Source of the DNA: an uncultured Eubacteriales bacterium
Lineage (GTDB): Bacteria; Bacillota; Clostridia; Christensenellales; CAG-138
Assembly (NCBI GenBank): GCA_900544965.1
Contig: UQXE01000045.1
Span: 1 to 11,203, forward strand
Direction: 5' to 3'
Length of the DNA stretch: 11,203 bases
A program made the position numbers and the translations under genes. Position 1 is the stretch's first letter, and every line of letters starts with the position of its first letter. Under the pieces are notes generated by a model. That model was not told the origin of the DNA. It worked only from the letters and a program-made list of their open reading frames with translations, and did not search any database. Of this stretch, positions 5,762 to 11,203 are shown piece after piece.

Positions 5762-5811
5762 TAAAAAGAAAGAGCCGATAACTGCATTTCAATCTGCGCG
5801 TTATCGGCTCT
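5762..5811 (-). terminator. Terminator of the MarR/ABC/KTR operon
   Basis: Perfect 12-base arms AGAGCCGATAAC (5771-5782) and GTTATCGGCTCT (5800-5811) flank a 17-base loop. On the minus strand they are followed by TTTCTTTTT. It starts 6 bases beyond the KTR stop. Confidence 0.85.
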
Positions 5812-5816
5812 GCGTC

Positions 5817-5990
5817 TTATGCGTCTGGCTCTTTGATAACTGATACATTCAGTTGTTTTACTTCTATCAAGTTTTCCTGCTTACACTTCGGACAATATAG
5901 CGGAAAATTCTTCAATTCTGTATCTTCTCGTACTTTTAGCCGCGTTTTACTGCCATAGACAGGGCAAAATAACCATTCAATCCGTTTCAT
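5817..5990 (-). CDS. Cysteine-rich KTR-type zinc-ribbon protein with one ligand lost
   Basis: The 57-residue product reads MKRIEWLFCPVYGSKTRLK at its start, then a second knuckle YCPKCKQE (32-39), and ends VIKEPDA. It matches the cysteine-rich KTR family, named for the K-T-R at 15-17. The family normally carries two C-P-x-C pairs. Here the second is intact (C33, C36), but the first is C9-P-V-Y12, so one probable metal ligand is replaced by tyrosine. The function of the family is unknown. The gene starts 11 bases after the second ABC gene with no strong ribosome site and is the last gene of the operon before a strong terminator. It is often found beside cargo genes of Clostridia elements. Confidence 0.8.
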   Translation of the reverse strand: MKRIEWLFCPVYGSKTRLKVREDTELKNFPLYCPKCKQENLIEVKQLNVSVIKEPDA

Positions 5991-6001
5991 GTTTTCATGG
6001 C

Positions 6002-7849
6002 TTACGACGCTGCAAACTGGCTGTTATACAGTTCTGCATACGCCCCTCCTGCCTGCAATAGTTCCGCATGATTGCCCTGCTCAATAATATTGCCGTTTTC
6101 CATCACAAGGATTAAATCAGCGTCTACGATAGTGGAAAGCCGGTGTGCAATCACAAAACTGGTGCGGCCATTCATTAAAGATTTCATAGCCTTATTGATC
6201 TCTATTTCCGTCCGGGTATCGACGCTTGAAGTTGCCTCGTCTAAAATCAGCACAGCCGGATTACAAAGCACAACGCGGGCGATCGTTAAAAGCTGCCGTT
6301 GTCCAACAGATATGTTTTCGCTATCGTTTCCGAGTATTGTTTGATACCCTTTTGGCATTGTACGCACAAAGAAGTCTACTCGCGCCGCCTTTGCTGCTGC
6401 AATGATTTCTTCTATTGTCGCTTCCGGCTTTCCATAGGCGATATTCTCTGCAATCGTACCCCCAAATAGCCATGTGTCCTGTAATACCATTCCAAAGTTT
6501 GATCGTAGTTCCTTTCGCGTCATAGTAGCCGTATCAACACCGTCAAGCAGTATCTTACTGCCATTCACTTCGTAAAAGCGCATGAGCAAGTTGATAAGCG
6601 TTGTCTTGCCTGCACCTGTCGTGCCTACTATGGCAATTTTTTGTCCCGGTTTTGCCTTAAAACTGATATTTTTCATCAATTCCTTATCCGGCGCATAGCC
6701 AAAGCGTACATTCTGAAACTCTACCTGTCCGGCCGCGTGAAAGGCTTTTCTAAGTTCCTCCGGCTCTGCGGTCATTTCCAATTCGTCCAACAGACTATAA
6801 ACACGCTCGGCAGAGGCCAAAGCCGACTGCATGGAGTTTGCTACATAGGACGCTTCCGTTAGCGGTTCCGCAGCTTGATTGACATATTGGAAAAATGCTT
6901 GAAACACACCTACGCTCAAAGCACCGTCGATCAAAAGTTTACCGGCGAAAACAGCGATACAGACTTGCCCCAAACGGTTTACCAAACGAATTGCGGGATT
7001 AATGGCGTTCATTACAAAATCGGCTTTTTCAGTTGCTTGCGCCATTTCCTCATTTGCTGCGTGCATTTTTTCGGCGCTCTTTTTCTCTTGATTGAACGAT
7101 TTAATAATCACTCGTCCGCTATAATATTCCTCAACCAAACCTGTAACATTGCTCATAGTTTGTTGCCGCCGACTGGCGCGTTTCATTGTTGCATTTGAAA
7201 ACAATTTCGTAACTAACACAGAAAGCAAGGTGAAGCCAATAAATATCAATGTTAGCCATACATGATAACGCATCATCATAATGACAGAACCGATAATCAG
7301 CCCCACAGAGGTAAACAGTTTCAAAAGTCCATTCTGCAACGCTTCGGACATCTTATCCAAATCGTTTGTAAAATGACTAAGGGTTGCTCCTGTTTTATGG
7401 CGGTCATAATAGGACAATGGCAGACGATTTAATTTTTTGCTCAATTCTATACGGAAGCGCAAACTAAGACGCTCCGCAAAACTAAGCATGACATAAGATT
7501 GCAATGTGTAAAAAATCCATGAGCCAAGATATAGCAGGAACAGAATAAATATTTGTGTTCCGCCCTGCTGCCAAGTTACCCGGAACGCTACGCCCAATGC
7601 GCCTGCCTCTTTGATGTTCTCCCAAAGCAGATTGACAATCCCCGCGCTATACCAGGGCGCGGCAATCGTAAGTCCTGTGTAAAATACAACAGAAATCAGA
7701 ACAAGGAAAAGCCGACCATGCTGCTCTTTTGACGTTTTCCACAGCCGTTTCAGAGTTCGCCACGCAGATTTAGGCTTTTCAAGGTCAAAACCATCATCAA
7801 ACGTAAGATCAACGCTGTTCTGTTCAAACAATTCGTTATTATTTTCCAC
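6002..7849 (-). CDS. ABC exporter half-transporter with canonical ATPase residues (heterodimer subunit 2)
   Basis: The product has 615 residues. The chosen start is GTG at 7849, 8 bases after AGAGGAGG and 11 bases inside the end of the preceding ABC gene, implying coupled translation. A longer frame to 7930 has no ribosome site. A cytoplasmic N-terminal extension (about 1-40) precedes a six-helix exporter membrane domain (about 45-340). The nucleotide-binding domain has Walker A GTTGAGKTT (409-417), Q-loop Q457, signature ISVGQ (513-517), Walker B LILDE (534-538) with the catalytic Glu538, and switch His569. The signature departs from LSGGQ. With the partner subunit this gives one working and one degenerate ATP site, as in TM287/288-, BmrCD- or LmrCD-type multidrug exporters. 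The substrate cannot be read from the sequence; control by a MarR gene suggests a drug or toxic compound. Confidence 0.9.
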   Translation of the reverse strand: MENNNELFEQNSVDLTFDDGFDLEKPKSAWRTLKRLWKTSKEQHGRLFLVLISVVFYTGLTIAAPWYSAGIVNLLWENIKEAGALGVAFRVTWQQGGTQIFILFLLYLGSWIFYTLQSYVMLSFAERLSLRFRIELSKKLNRLPLSYYDRHKTGATLSHFTNDLDKMSEALQNGLLKLFTSVGLIIGSVIMMMRYHVWLTLIFIGFTLLSVLVTKLFSNATMKRASRRQQTMSNVTGLVEEYYSGRVIIKSFNQEKKSAEKMHAANEEMAQATEKADFVMNAINPAIRLVNRLGQVCIAVFAGKLLIDGALSVGVFQAFFQYVNQAAEPLTEASYVANSMQSALASAERVYSLLDELEMTAEPEELRKAFHAAGQVEFQNVRFGYAPDKELMKNISFKAKPGQKIAIVGTTGAGKTTLINLLMRFYEVNGSKILLDGVDTATMTRKELRSNFGMVLQDTWLFGGTIAENIAYGKPEATIEEIIAAAKAARVDFFVRTMPKGYQTILGNDSENISVGQRQLLTIARVVLCNPAVLILDEATSSVDTRTEIEINKAMKSLMNGRTSFVIAHRLSTIVDADLILVMENGNIIEQGNHAELLQAGGAYAELYNSQFAAS

Positions 7850-9569
7850 CCAGTTCGCCTCCTCTCGCTTGTGATTTCGCAATATCCCGATAAATCGGAC
7901 AAGTTTCCAGTAGTTGTTTATGGCTGCCAATACCTACGGTTTTCCCATCTTCAAGAACAATAATTTGTTCTGCATTTACAATGGTATTGACACGCTGCGC
8001 TACAATTAACACCGCGCTATCCTTAACCTCCACAGATAAGGCATGACGCAGAGCTGCGTCCGTCTTAAAATCCAATGCGGAAAAGCTGTCGTCAAAGATA
8101 TATAAATCCGCTTTTTTCATTAAGGCTCTCGCAATGGCAAGCCGCTGTTTCTGCCCGCCGGAAAAGTTTGTTCCGCCTTGTGCGACGCGGGAATACAGCC
8201 CATCCGGCAATTCATTTACAAAGTCTGCCTGTGCAATGGACAGCGCGTGAAGCATATCTTCTTCCGTCGCATTTTCATTGCCATAACGTAAATTGTCTGC
8301 AATCGTGCCGGAGAAAAGCCAAGCCTTTTGCGGCACATAGGCAATGCGCTGCCTAAGTTCTTCTTGTGTGATATTGCGAATGTCCTCGCCGTTTAGATTG
8401 ATTTTGCCTTTGGACACATCATGAAAACGCAGCAGCAGTTTTGCAATGGTAGATTTTCCGCTGCCCGTACTTCCAATAATAGCCGTAGTTTCGCCGCGGC
8501 GCAGGGAAAAATTAAGTCCCTGCAAAGTTGCTTCATCAGCGTCGGCAAACCGAAAATCTACCGTTTGAAAGCGACATACTTCGGGTAATTGCTTTATGTT
8601 TGCATTTTCTGTCCCGTCTGTAATTTCGGGATTATGCGAAAGAACGTCGTTAATACGCCCCATACACACTTTAGCCCTCGGCAGAAGTATGATTACCATT
8701 TGTGCCATAATGACATAGAACAAAATCAAGATTGCGTATTCGGTGAGAGCCGTAATATCGCCAATTTCCATTTGGCCCGCCCCTATCCGATTGCCGCCCA
8801 GCCAAAGAATACCCACGATACAGATGTTCATAACGAAAAATGCCAGACTTTCAAGCCCGAAGAACAGGCGGTTTGCTTTAATAGATGATTCCGCATAGTC
8901 CTCAAAGGAACGCCGCATTCGCTGTTCTTCGTAACGCTCTTTGTTGAACGCCCGTATCACTCGTACACCAGTAATATTTTCTCGCAAAATCACATTGATA
9001 CGGTCGAGAAAGTTTTGCAGCTTTTCAAAAATCAATGACGCTTTCCTTGTAATAAAAACAGCGCCAATTAACACAACAGCCGTTACGATAATCAGCAGTA
9101 CACCCATATATGCGTCAATGGAATAGGCCATAACAACGCCGATCATGCACATAGCGGGGACGGGCAATATCATTTGTATCGACCACACAAAGGCTTGCTG
9201 CACGACATTTACATCATTCAATGTACGGGTAATCATAGAGCCTGTTCCAAACTGCTCGAAGTCATAAGCAGAAAACGCAAGTGATTTGTCATATAGTGCA
9301 TTTCTAAGATCGCGCCCCAATCTTGCTGAAAGACGCGCACACAGAAAACTTCCTAATAATGTTCCCGCCCCGGAGAGCAGCGCGACCACAAGCATTACAA
9401 CGCCCTTTTGTATCACATAATCCATATTTCCGCTGCTAATACCGATATTTATCATGTCGGCAACAAGTGTAGGAATATATAATGTACCTGCGACATCAAG
9501 TACCATGACTAAAAGCGTAAAAAAACACAACGCTTTATAGGGTTTCAAAAATTGCAATAGTATTCTCAT
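7839..9569 (-). CDS. ABC exporter half-transporter with degenerate ATPase site (heterodimer subunit 1)
   Basis: The product has 576 residues. The six-helix exporter membrane domain covers about 10-300. The nucleotide-binding domain has Walker A GSTGSGKST (366-374), Q-loop Q414, intact signature FSGGQ (469-473), Walker B LYIFDD (489-494) with Asp494 where the catalytic Glu is expected, and Gln525 in place of the switch His. Its own Walker residues are therefore defective, while its signature serves the working site of the partner. This is the known pattern for heterodimeric exporters. The ATG shares an ATGA with the stop of the MarR gene (4-base overlap), and the 3' end overlaps the second ABC gene. 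The two subunits and the regulator are thus one tightly coupled operon. It lies in the cytoplasmic membrane. Confidence 0.9.
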   Translation of the reverse strand: MRILLQFLKPYKALCFFTLLVMVLDVAGTLYIPTLVADMINIGISSGNMDYVIQKGVVMLVVALLSGAGTLLGSFLCARLSARLGRDLRNALYDKSLAFSAYDFEQFGTGSMITRTLNDVNVVQQAFVWSIQMILPVPAMCMIGVVMAYSIDAYMGVLLIIVTAVVLIGAVFITRKASLIFEKLQNFLDRINVILRENITGVRVIRAFNKERYEEQRMRRSFEDYAESSIKANRLFFGLESLAFFVMNICIVGILWLGGNRIGAGQMEIGDITALTEYAILILFYVIMAQMVIILLPRAKVCMGRINDVLSHNPEITDGTENANIKQLPEVCRFQTVDFRFADADEATLQGLNFSLRRGETTAIIGSTGSGKSTIAKLLLRFHDVSKGKINLNGEDIRNITQEELRQRIAYVPQKAWLFSGTIADNLRYGNENATEEDMLHALSIAQADFVNELPDGLYSRVAQGGTNFSGGQKQRLAIARALMKKADLYIFDDSFSALDFKTDAALRHALSVEVKDSAVLIVAQRVNTIVNAEQIIVLEDGKTVGIGSHKQLLETCPIYRDIAKSQARGGELGGK

Positions 9570-10036
9570 AGGTCAGTTGTTTTCTCCCTTTCTTTCAGTT
9601 GCTTTTGAAAAGCAGTTTTTAGGTTGGCCGCAAAATACTCGACTGCATAAATAAAGTCCGTAGAATAACTTTGTAAGGTTTTTTCCATTGCTTCGTTTTC
9701 TGCTTGGTAGACGCTGCTCAACAATTTTTTAGCATATACTTTTCCTTTTTCAGTCAGGGAAATATTCATTTCACGCCGCTTGCCCGGAATAAGGGACATA
9801 GTAAGATAGCCTGCCGCCTCAGCTTGCTTGATTGCTGTGTTGAGGGTGGTCTTTGGAAACCCCCATTCATCACAGATTTGCTTTTGAGAGTGCTGTTCGT
9901 TATCGTCTAAAGCATACATAAGCCATAATTCAGATTCATTCACTCCAATATTCGACATATCAGAGCAATAGGCTTCATCGACATTGTTTAATGCAATCAT
10001 TAAGCGACGCACAACCTCACGCATATTTGACATCAT
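9566..10036 (-). CDS. MarR-family repressor of the ABC exporter operon
   Basis: The product has 155-156 residues. ATGs at 10036 and 10033 both follow AAGGAGG (10047-10041); the second has the better 7-base gap, and a TTG at 10039 is unlikely. The winged helix-turn-helix spans about 35-105: ELWLMYALDDNEQHSQKQICDEW, recognition helix FPKTTLNTAIKQAEAAGYL, the wing with basic PGKRREMNISLTEKGK, then dimerisation helices to the end. It lies first in the operon. Its promoter is overlaid by a double palindrome, so it most likely represses itself and the exporter, released by an exporter substrate. That ligand is inferred, not seen. Confidence 0.88.
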   Translation of the reverse strand: MMSNMREVVRRLMIALNNVDEAYCSDMSNIGVNESELWLMYALDDNEQHSQKQICDEWGFPKTTLNTAIKQAEAAGYLTMSLIPGKRREMNISLTEKGKVYAKKLLSSVYQAENEAMEKTLQSYSTDFIYAVEYFAANLKTAFQKQLKEREKTTDL

Positions 10037-10052
10037 CAAACCTCCTTAAATT

Positions 10053-10100
10053 AGAAATACGAAATCGTACATTTGAATTATAGTACGATTTCGTATTTCT
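10053..10100. promoter_or_regulatory. Double MarR operator
   Basis: Two 18-base arms, AGAAATACGAAATCGTAC (10053-10070) and its exact reverse complement (10083-10100), are separated by 12 bases. Each arm is itself a near palindrome (TACGA-AA-TCGTA), so there are two dimer sites. One fills the spacer between -35 and -10 and the other covers the transcription start. Centres are 30 bases apart, close to three helical turns. Confidence 0.82.
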
Positions 10101-10105
10101 GTCAA
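10077..10105 (-). promoter_or_regulatory. Consensus promoter of the marR-ABC operon
   Basis: On the minus strand, perfect TTGACA (10105-10100), a 17-base spacer and perfect TATAAT (10082-10077). An ideal sigma-A promoter that needs repression to stay quiet, consistent with the double operator. Confidence 0.88.
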
Positions 10106-10155
10106 TAGGTTTCATAATAAAGTTGCAAATAGGGCGAGATAAATGAAAGTTATGG

Positions 10156-10187
10156 TATTGCAGTCTCCATGACGGCAATATTTTTTT
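10156..10187 (+). terminator. Terminator-like hairpin between divergent operons
   Basis: TATTGC (10156-10161) pairs with GCAATA (10175-10180) and seven Ts follow. The stem is short, but the T-run is good. It could shield mobC from transcription arriving from the left. Confidence 0.45.
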
Positions 10188-10207
10188 GCCCGAAGTCTGC
10201 TTTTCAT

Positions 10208-10236
10208 TTGGCATTTTTCGATTTTCTCCGTATTAA
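10208..10236 (+). promoter_or_regulatory. Likely promoter of mobC
   Basis: TTGGCA (10208-10213), 17 bases, then TATTAA (10231-10236). Transcription would start near 10243, leaving a leader of about 85 bases before mobC. Confidence 0.5.
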
Positions 10237-10277
10237 GAAGTGAGAGAAACTTTTTGAAAAATCTTCTCTGAAACTTC
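10237..10277 (+). repeat. Imperfect inverted repeat upstream of mobC (oriT or leader hairpin candidate)
   Basis: GAAGT and AGAGAA (10237-10248) pair with TTCTCT and ACTTC (10264-10277), with small bulges. It precedes AAAATAAGCTTGTGCGG (10281-10297). Inverted repeats next to mobC are common at transfer origins, but no nic site consensus is certain here. Confidence 0.35.
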
Positions 10278-10326
10278 GTCAAAATAAGCTTGTGCGGTGT
10301 TGTAGGTAGTGAAAGGAGAAACACAA

Positions 10327-10668
10327 ATGGAAAACCGAAAACGGAACATACAAATCATTGTCCGAGTGACAGAGGACGAACGGACGTTGATTGAGGAGAA
10401 AATGAAGCAGATACCGACAATAAACCTATCTGCCTACGCCCGTAAAATGCTGATTGACGGGTACATCATTTTACTGAATTTACAGGAAGTCAAAGCACAT
10501 ACAACGCAGCTTCAGAAAATCGGCGTGAACGTCAACCAGATTGCAAGGCGTATCAATGAAACAGGGCGCATTTATGCCGACGACATGGACGAGCTAAAGC
10601 GGATCATGGAAGAAGTGTGGCGACTGGAGCGTCGGCTGCTTCTGCAATTCAAGGGGCTAACAAAATGA
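10327..10668 (+). CDS. mobC: MobC-type relaxosome accessory protein
   Basis: The product has 113 residues. The ATG at 10327 follows AAAGGAG by 8 bases; an in-frame GTG at 10309 has no ribosome site. Residues 9-48 form a ribbon-helix-helix-like part (IQIIVRVTEDERTLIEEKM, then LSAYARKMLIDGYI). The MobC hallmark LQKIGVNVNQIARRINETGRIYADD follows (62-86), with a basic closing helix. MobC proteins bind the transfer origin and help the relaxase nick it. The relaxase gene usually follows at once; here the next 117 bases hold hairpins instead, and then a TnpW-like gene. MobC may therefore work with a relaxase encoded elsewhere, or the relaxase has been lost. Confidence 0.88.
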   Translation: MENRKRNIQIIVRVTEDERTLIEEKMKQIPTINLSAYARKMLIDGYIILLNLQEVKAHTTQLQKIGVNVNQIARRINETGRIYADDMDELKRIMEEVWRLERRLLLQFKGLTK

Positions 10669-10672
10669 GGGT

Positions 10673-10732
10673 TTGGGAAACTTTCCAACAAACAAAATGC
10701 GGAGCATTTTACGGAACCGGCTATCCGGTTCC
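10673..10732 (+). repeat. Cluster of three hairpins between mobC and the TnpW-like gene
   Basis: In succession: TTGGGA with TTCCAA (10673-10688); perfect AAAATGC/GCATTTT around GGA (10694-10710); perfect GGAACCGG/CCGGTTCC around CTAT (10713-10732). They fill nearly the whole gap after mobC. They may end the mobC transcript (TTTT follows the second stem), serve as recombinase or relaxosome sites, or mark a deletion scar. Confidence 0.6.
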
Positions 10733-10785
10733 TATGCTTGCTACGAAACTGTAAACTCCGATTTCAAGGGAAAGGACGGAAAGGA

Positions 10786-11004
10786 ATGGAACGGAAACGA
10801 ATTATAAAAAACGGGCATATCGTGGTAAAAAATCCACTTGCCTATGAATTGCCAAAGCGTGAAGTCGTGATAAAGTCGGGCAGGACGCTCTACCGTTTTA
10901 CGGGCAGTTATGACGGACAGAGAGCGTTGCCAAGCAAGGTTTTACGGCTTATGGAACAGGATAATTTACAGAAAGATGTTGATAAAAAAGACGGGAGCCG
11001 ATAA
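10786..11004 (+). CDS. TnpW-like small transposon protein
   Basis: The product has 72 residues. The ATG at 10786 has AAAGGA about 9 bases upstream. The frame extends to 10738 but without a ribosome site there. The N-terminus is basic (MERKRIIKNGHIVVKNPLAY). The segment REVVIKSGRTLYRFTGSYDGQ (41-61), followed by LPSKVLRLMEQD, resembles the G-x-T-x-Y-x-V / K-x-x-RL pattern of TnpW-type proteins of Tn4451-like elements. The family's role is unknown. It directly precedes the recombinase, with its stop one base before a possible recombinase ATG, so they are co-transcribed. The assignment rests on pattern and position only. Confidence 0.55.
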   Translation: MERKRIIKNGHIVVKNPLAYELPKREVVIKSGRTLYRFTGSYDGQRALPSKVLRLMEQDNLQKDVDKKDGSR

Positions 11005-11062
11005 AATGAGAATATGCAATCCTGTATTGGCAGACTGCCCGCCGATAAAGGAGGAACATTCT

Positions 11063-11203
11063 ATGTTAAGGCAGTCTGACAACCTGTGCCCGAAAGGGTG
11101 CAAAATTACCGCCCTCTATTGCCGCTTATCACGTGACGATGAACTTACGGGCGACAGCAACAGCATTGTAAATCAAAAGGCGATTTTAAGTAAATACGCA
11201 AAG
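11063..11203 (+). CDS. Large serine recombinase, 5' end (TndX/Tn1549-type), cut by window edge
   Basis: Only the first 47 residues are present. The ATG at 11063 has AAGGAGG with an 8-base gap. An in-frame ATG at 11006, just after the TnpW-like stop, has GGGAG 8 bases upstream and would add 19 residues. After a cysteine-containing leader the protein reads ITALYCRLSRDDELTGDSNSI, the hallmark start of the resolvase catalytic domain. Ser24 is the expected nucleophile, and Arg21 and Arg25 are typical partners. The SNSIVNQKAILSKYA that follows is typical of Clostridia conjugative transposons of the TndX/Tn1549 class. It would excise and insert the element through a short core site. Confidence 0.85.
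   Translation, partial: MLRQSDNLCPKGCKITALYCRLSRDDELTGDSNSIVNQKAILSKYAK

Larger units (their letters stand above)
4350..11203. mobile_element. Integrated conjugative/mobilizable-type element, partial (TndX/Tn1549-like recombinase class)
   Basis: The block joins a large serine recombinase (5' end at the right edge), a TnpW-like small gene, mobC, a MarR-controlled ABC cargo, a KTR protein and an Orf7/Orf8-like regulator pair, a set typical of Clostridia elements. The left limit is approximate and the right end lies beyond the window. No relaxase, coupling protein or mating-pore gene is present here, so whether it is conjugative or only mobilizable is unresolved. Confidence 0.7.

Noticed and set aside
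10017..10324. Minus-strand frames between marR and mobC
   Set aside because: They overlap the promoter and operator region, lack ribosome sites and have no recognisable product.

Overview
The window reads as a piece of a Bacillota (class Clostridia) chromosome carrying one end of an integrated mobile element. The evidence is strong AGGAGG-type ribosome sites, TTGACA/TATAAT promoters, a Firmicute-type LexA box, and an element whose genes (TndX/Tn1549-type serine recombinase, MobC, cysteine-rich KTR protein, Orf7/Orf8-like regulator pair) are typical of gut Clostridia. No gene here identifies the species.

Left half (about 1-4290), richer in G+C in most coding parts: a gene-poor stretch; two small tandem XRE-type regulators (622-846, 879-1118) preceded by repeated operator-like motifs; a noncoding stretch with a very small transcription unit (promoter 1540-1568, 13-codon TTG reading frame, terminator 1665-1688); a single-span exported protein with about four extracytoplasmic beta-sandwich repeats (1918-3429); and, converging on it, a sigma-region-4/ArpU-like regulator (4162-3614) whose consensus promoter is followed at once by a LexA (SOS) box.

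Right half (about 4350 to the end), less G+C-rich: an accessory or conjugative-type element. Reading leftward from 10036 is a MarR-regulated operon: MarR, two half-transporter ABC proteins forming a heterodimeric exporter, and a small KTR zinc-ribbon protein. It ends at a strong terminator. Further left, still on the minus strand, are a 44-codon gene with a perfect Shine-Dalgarno sequence, a terminator/attenuator hairpin, a short sigma-70-like factor and an Orf8-like protein, then several hairpins near the presumed element end. Reading rightward from 10327 are mobC, a TnpW-like small gene and the 5' end of a large serine recombinase cut by the window edge.

Functionally the right half looks like a drug-export cargo controlled by a MarR repressor at a double operator, carried by a recombinase-driven element that has mobC but no relaxase gene in this window. 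The left half holds the more open questions: an SOS-controlled sigma-like regulator next to a membrane-anchored repeat protein, and a tandem XRE pair with an unusual set of upstream inverted repeats.
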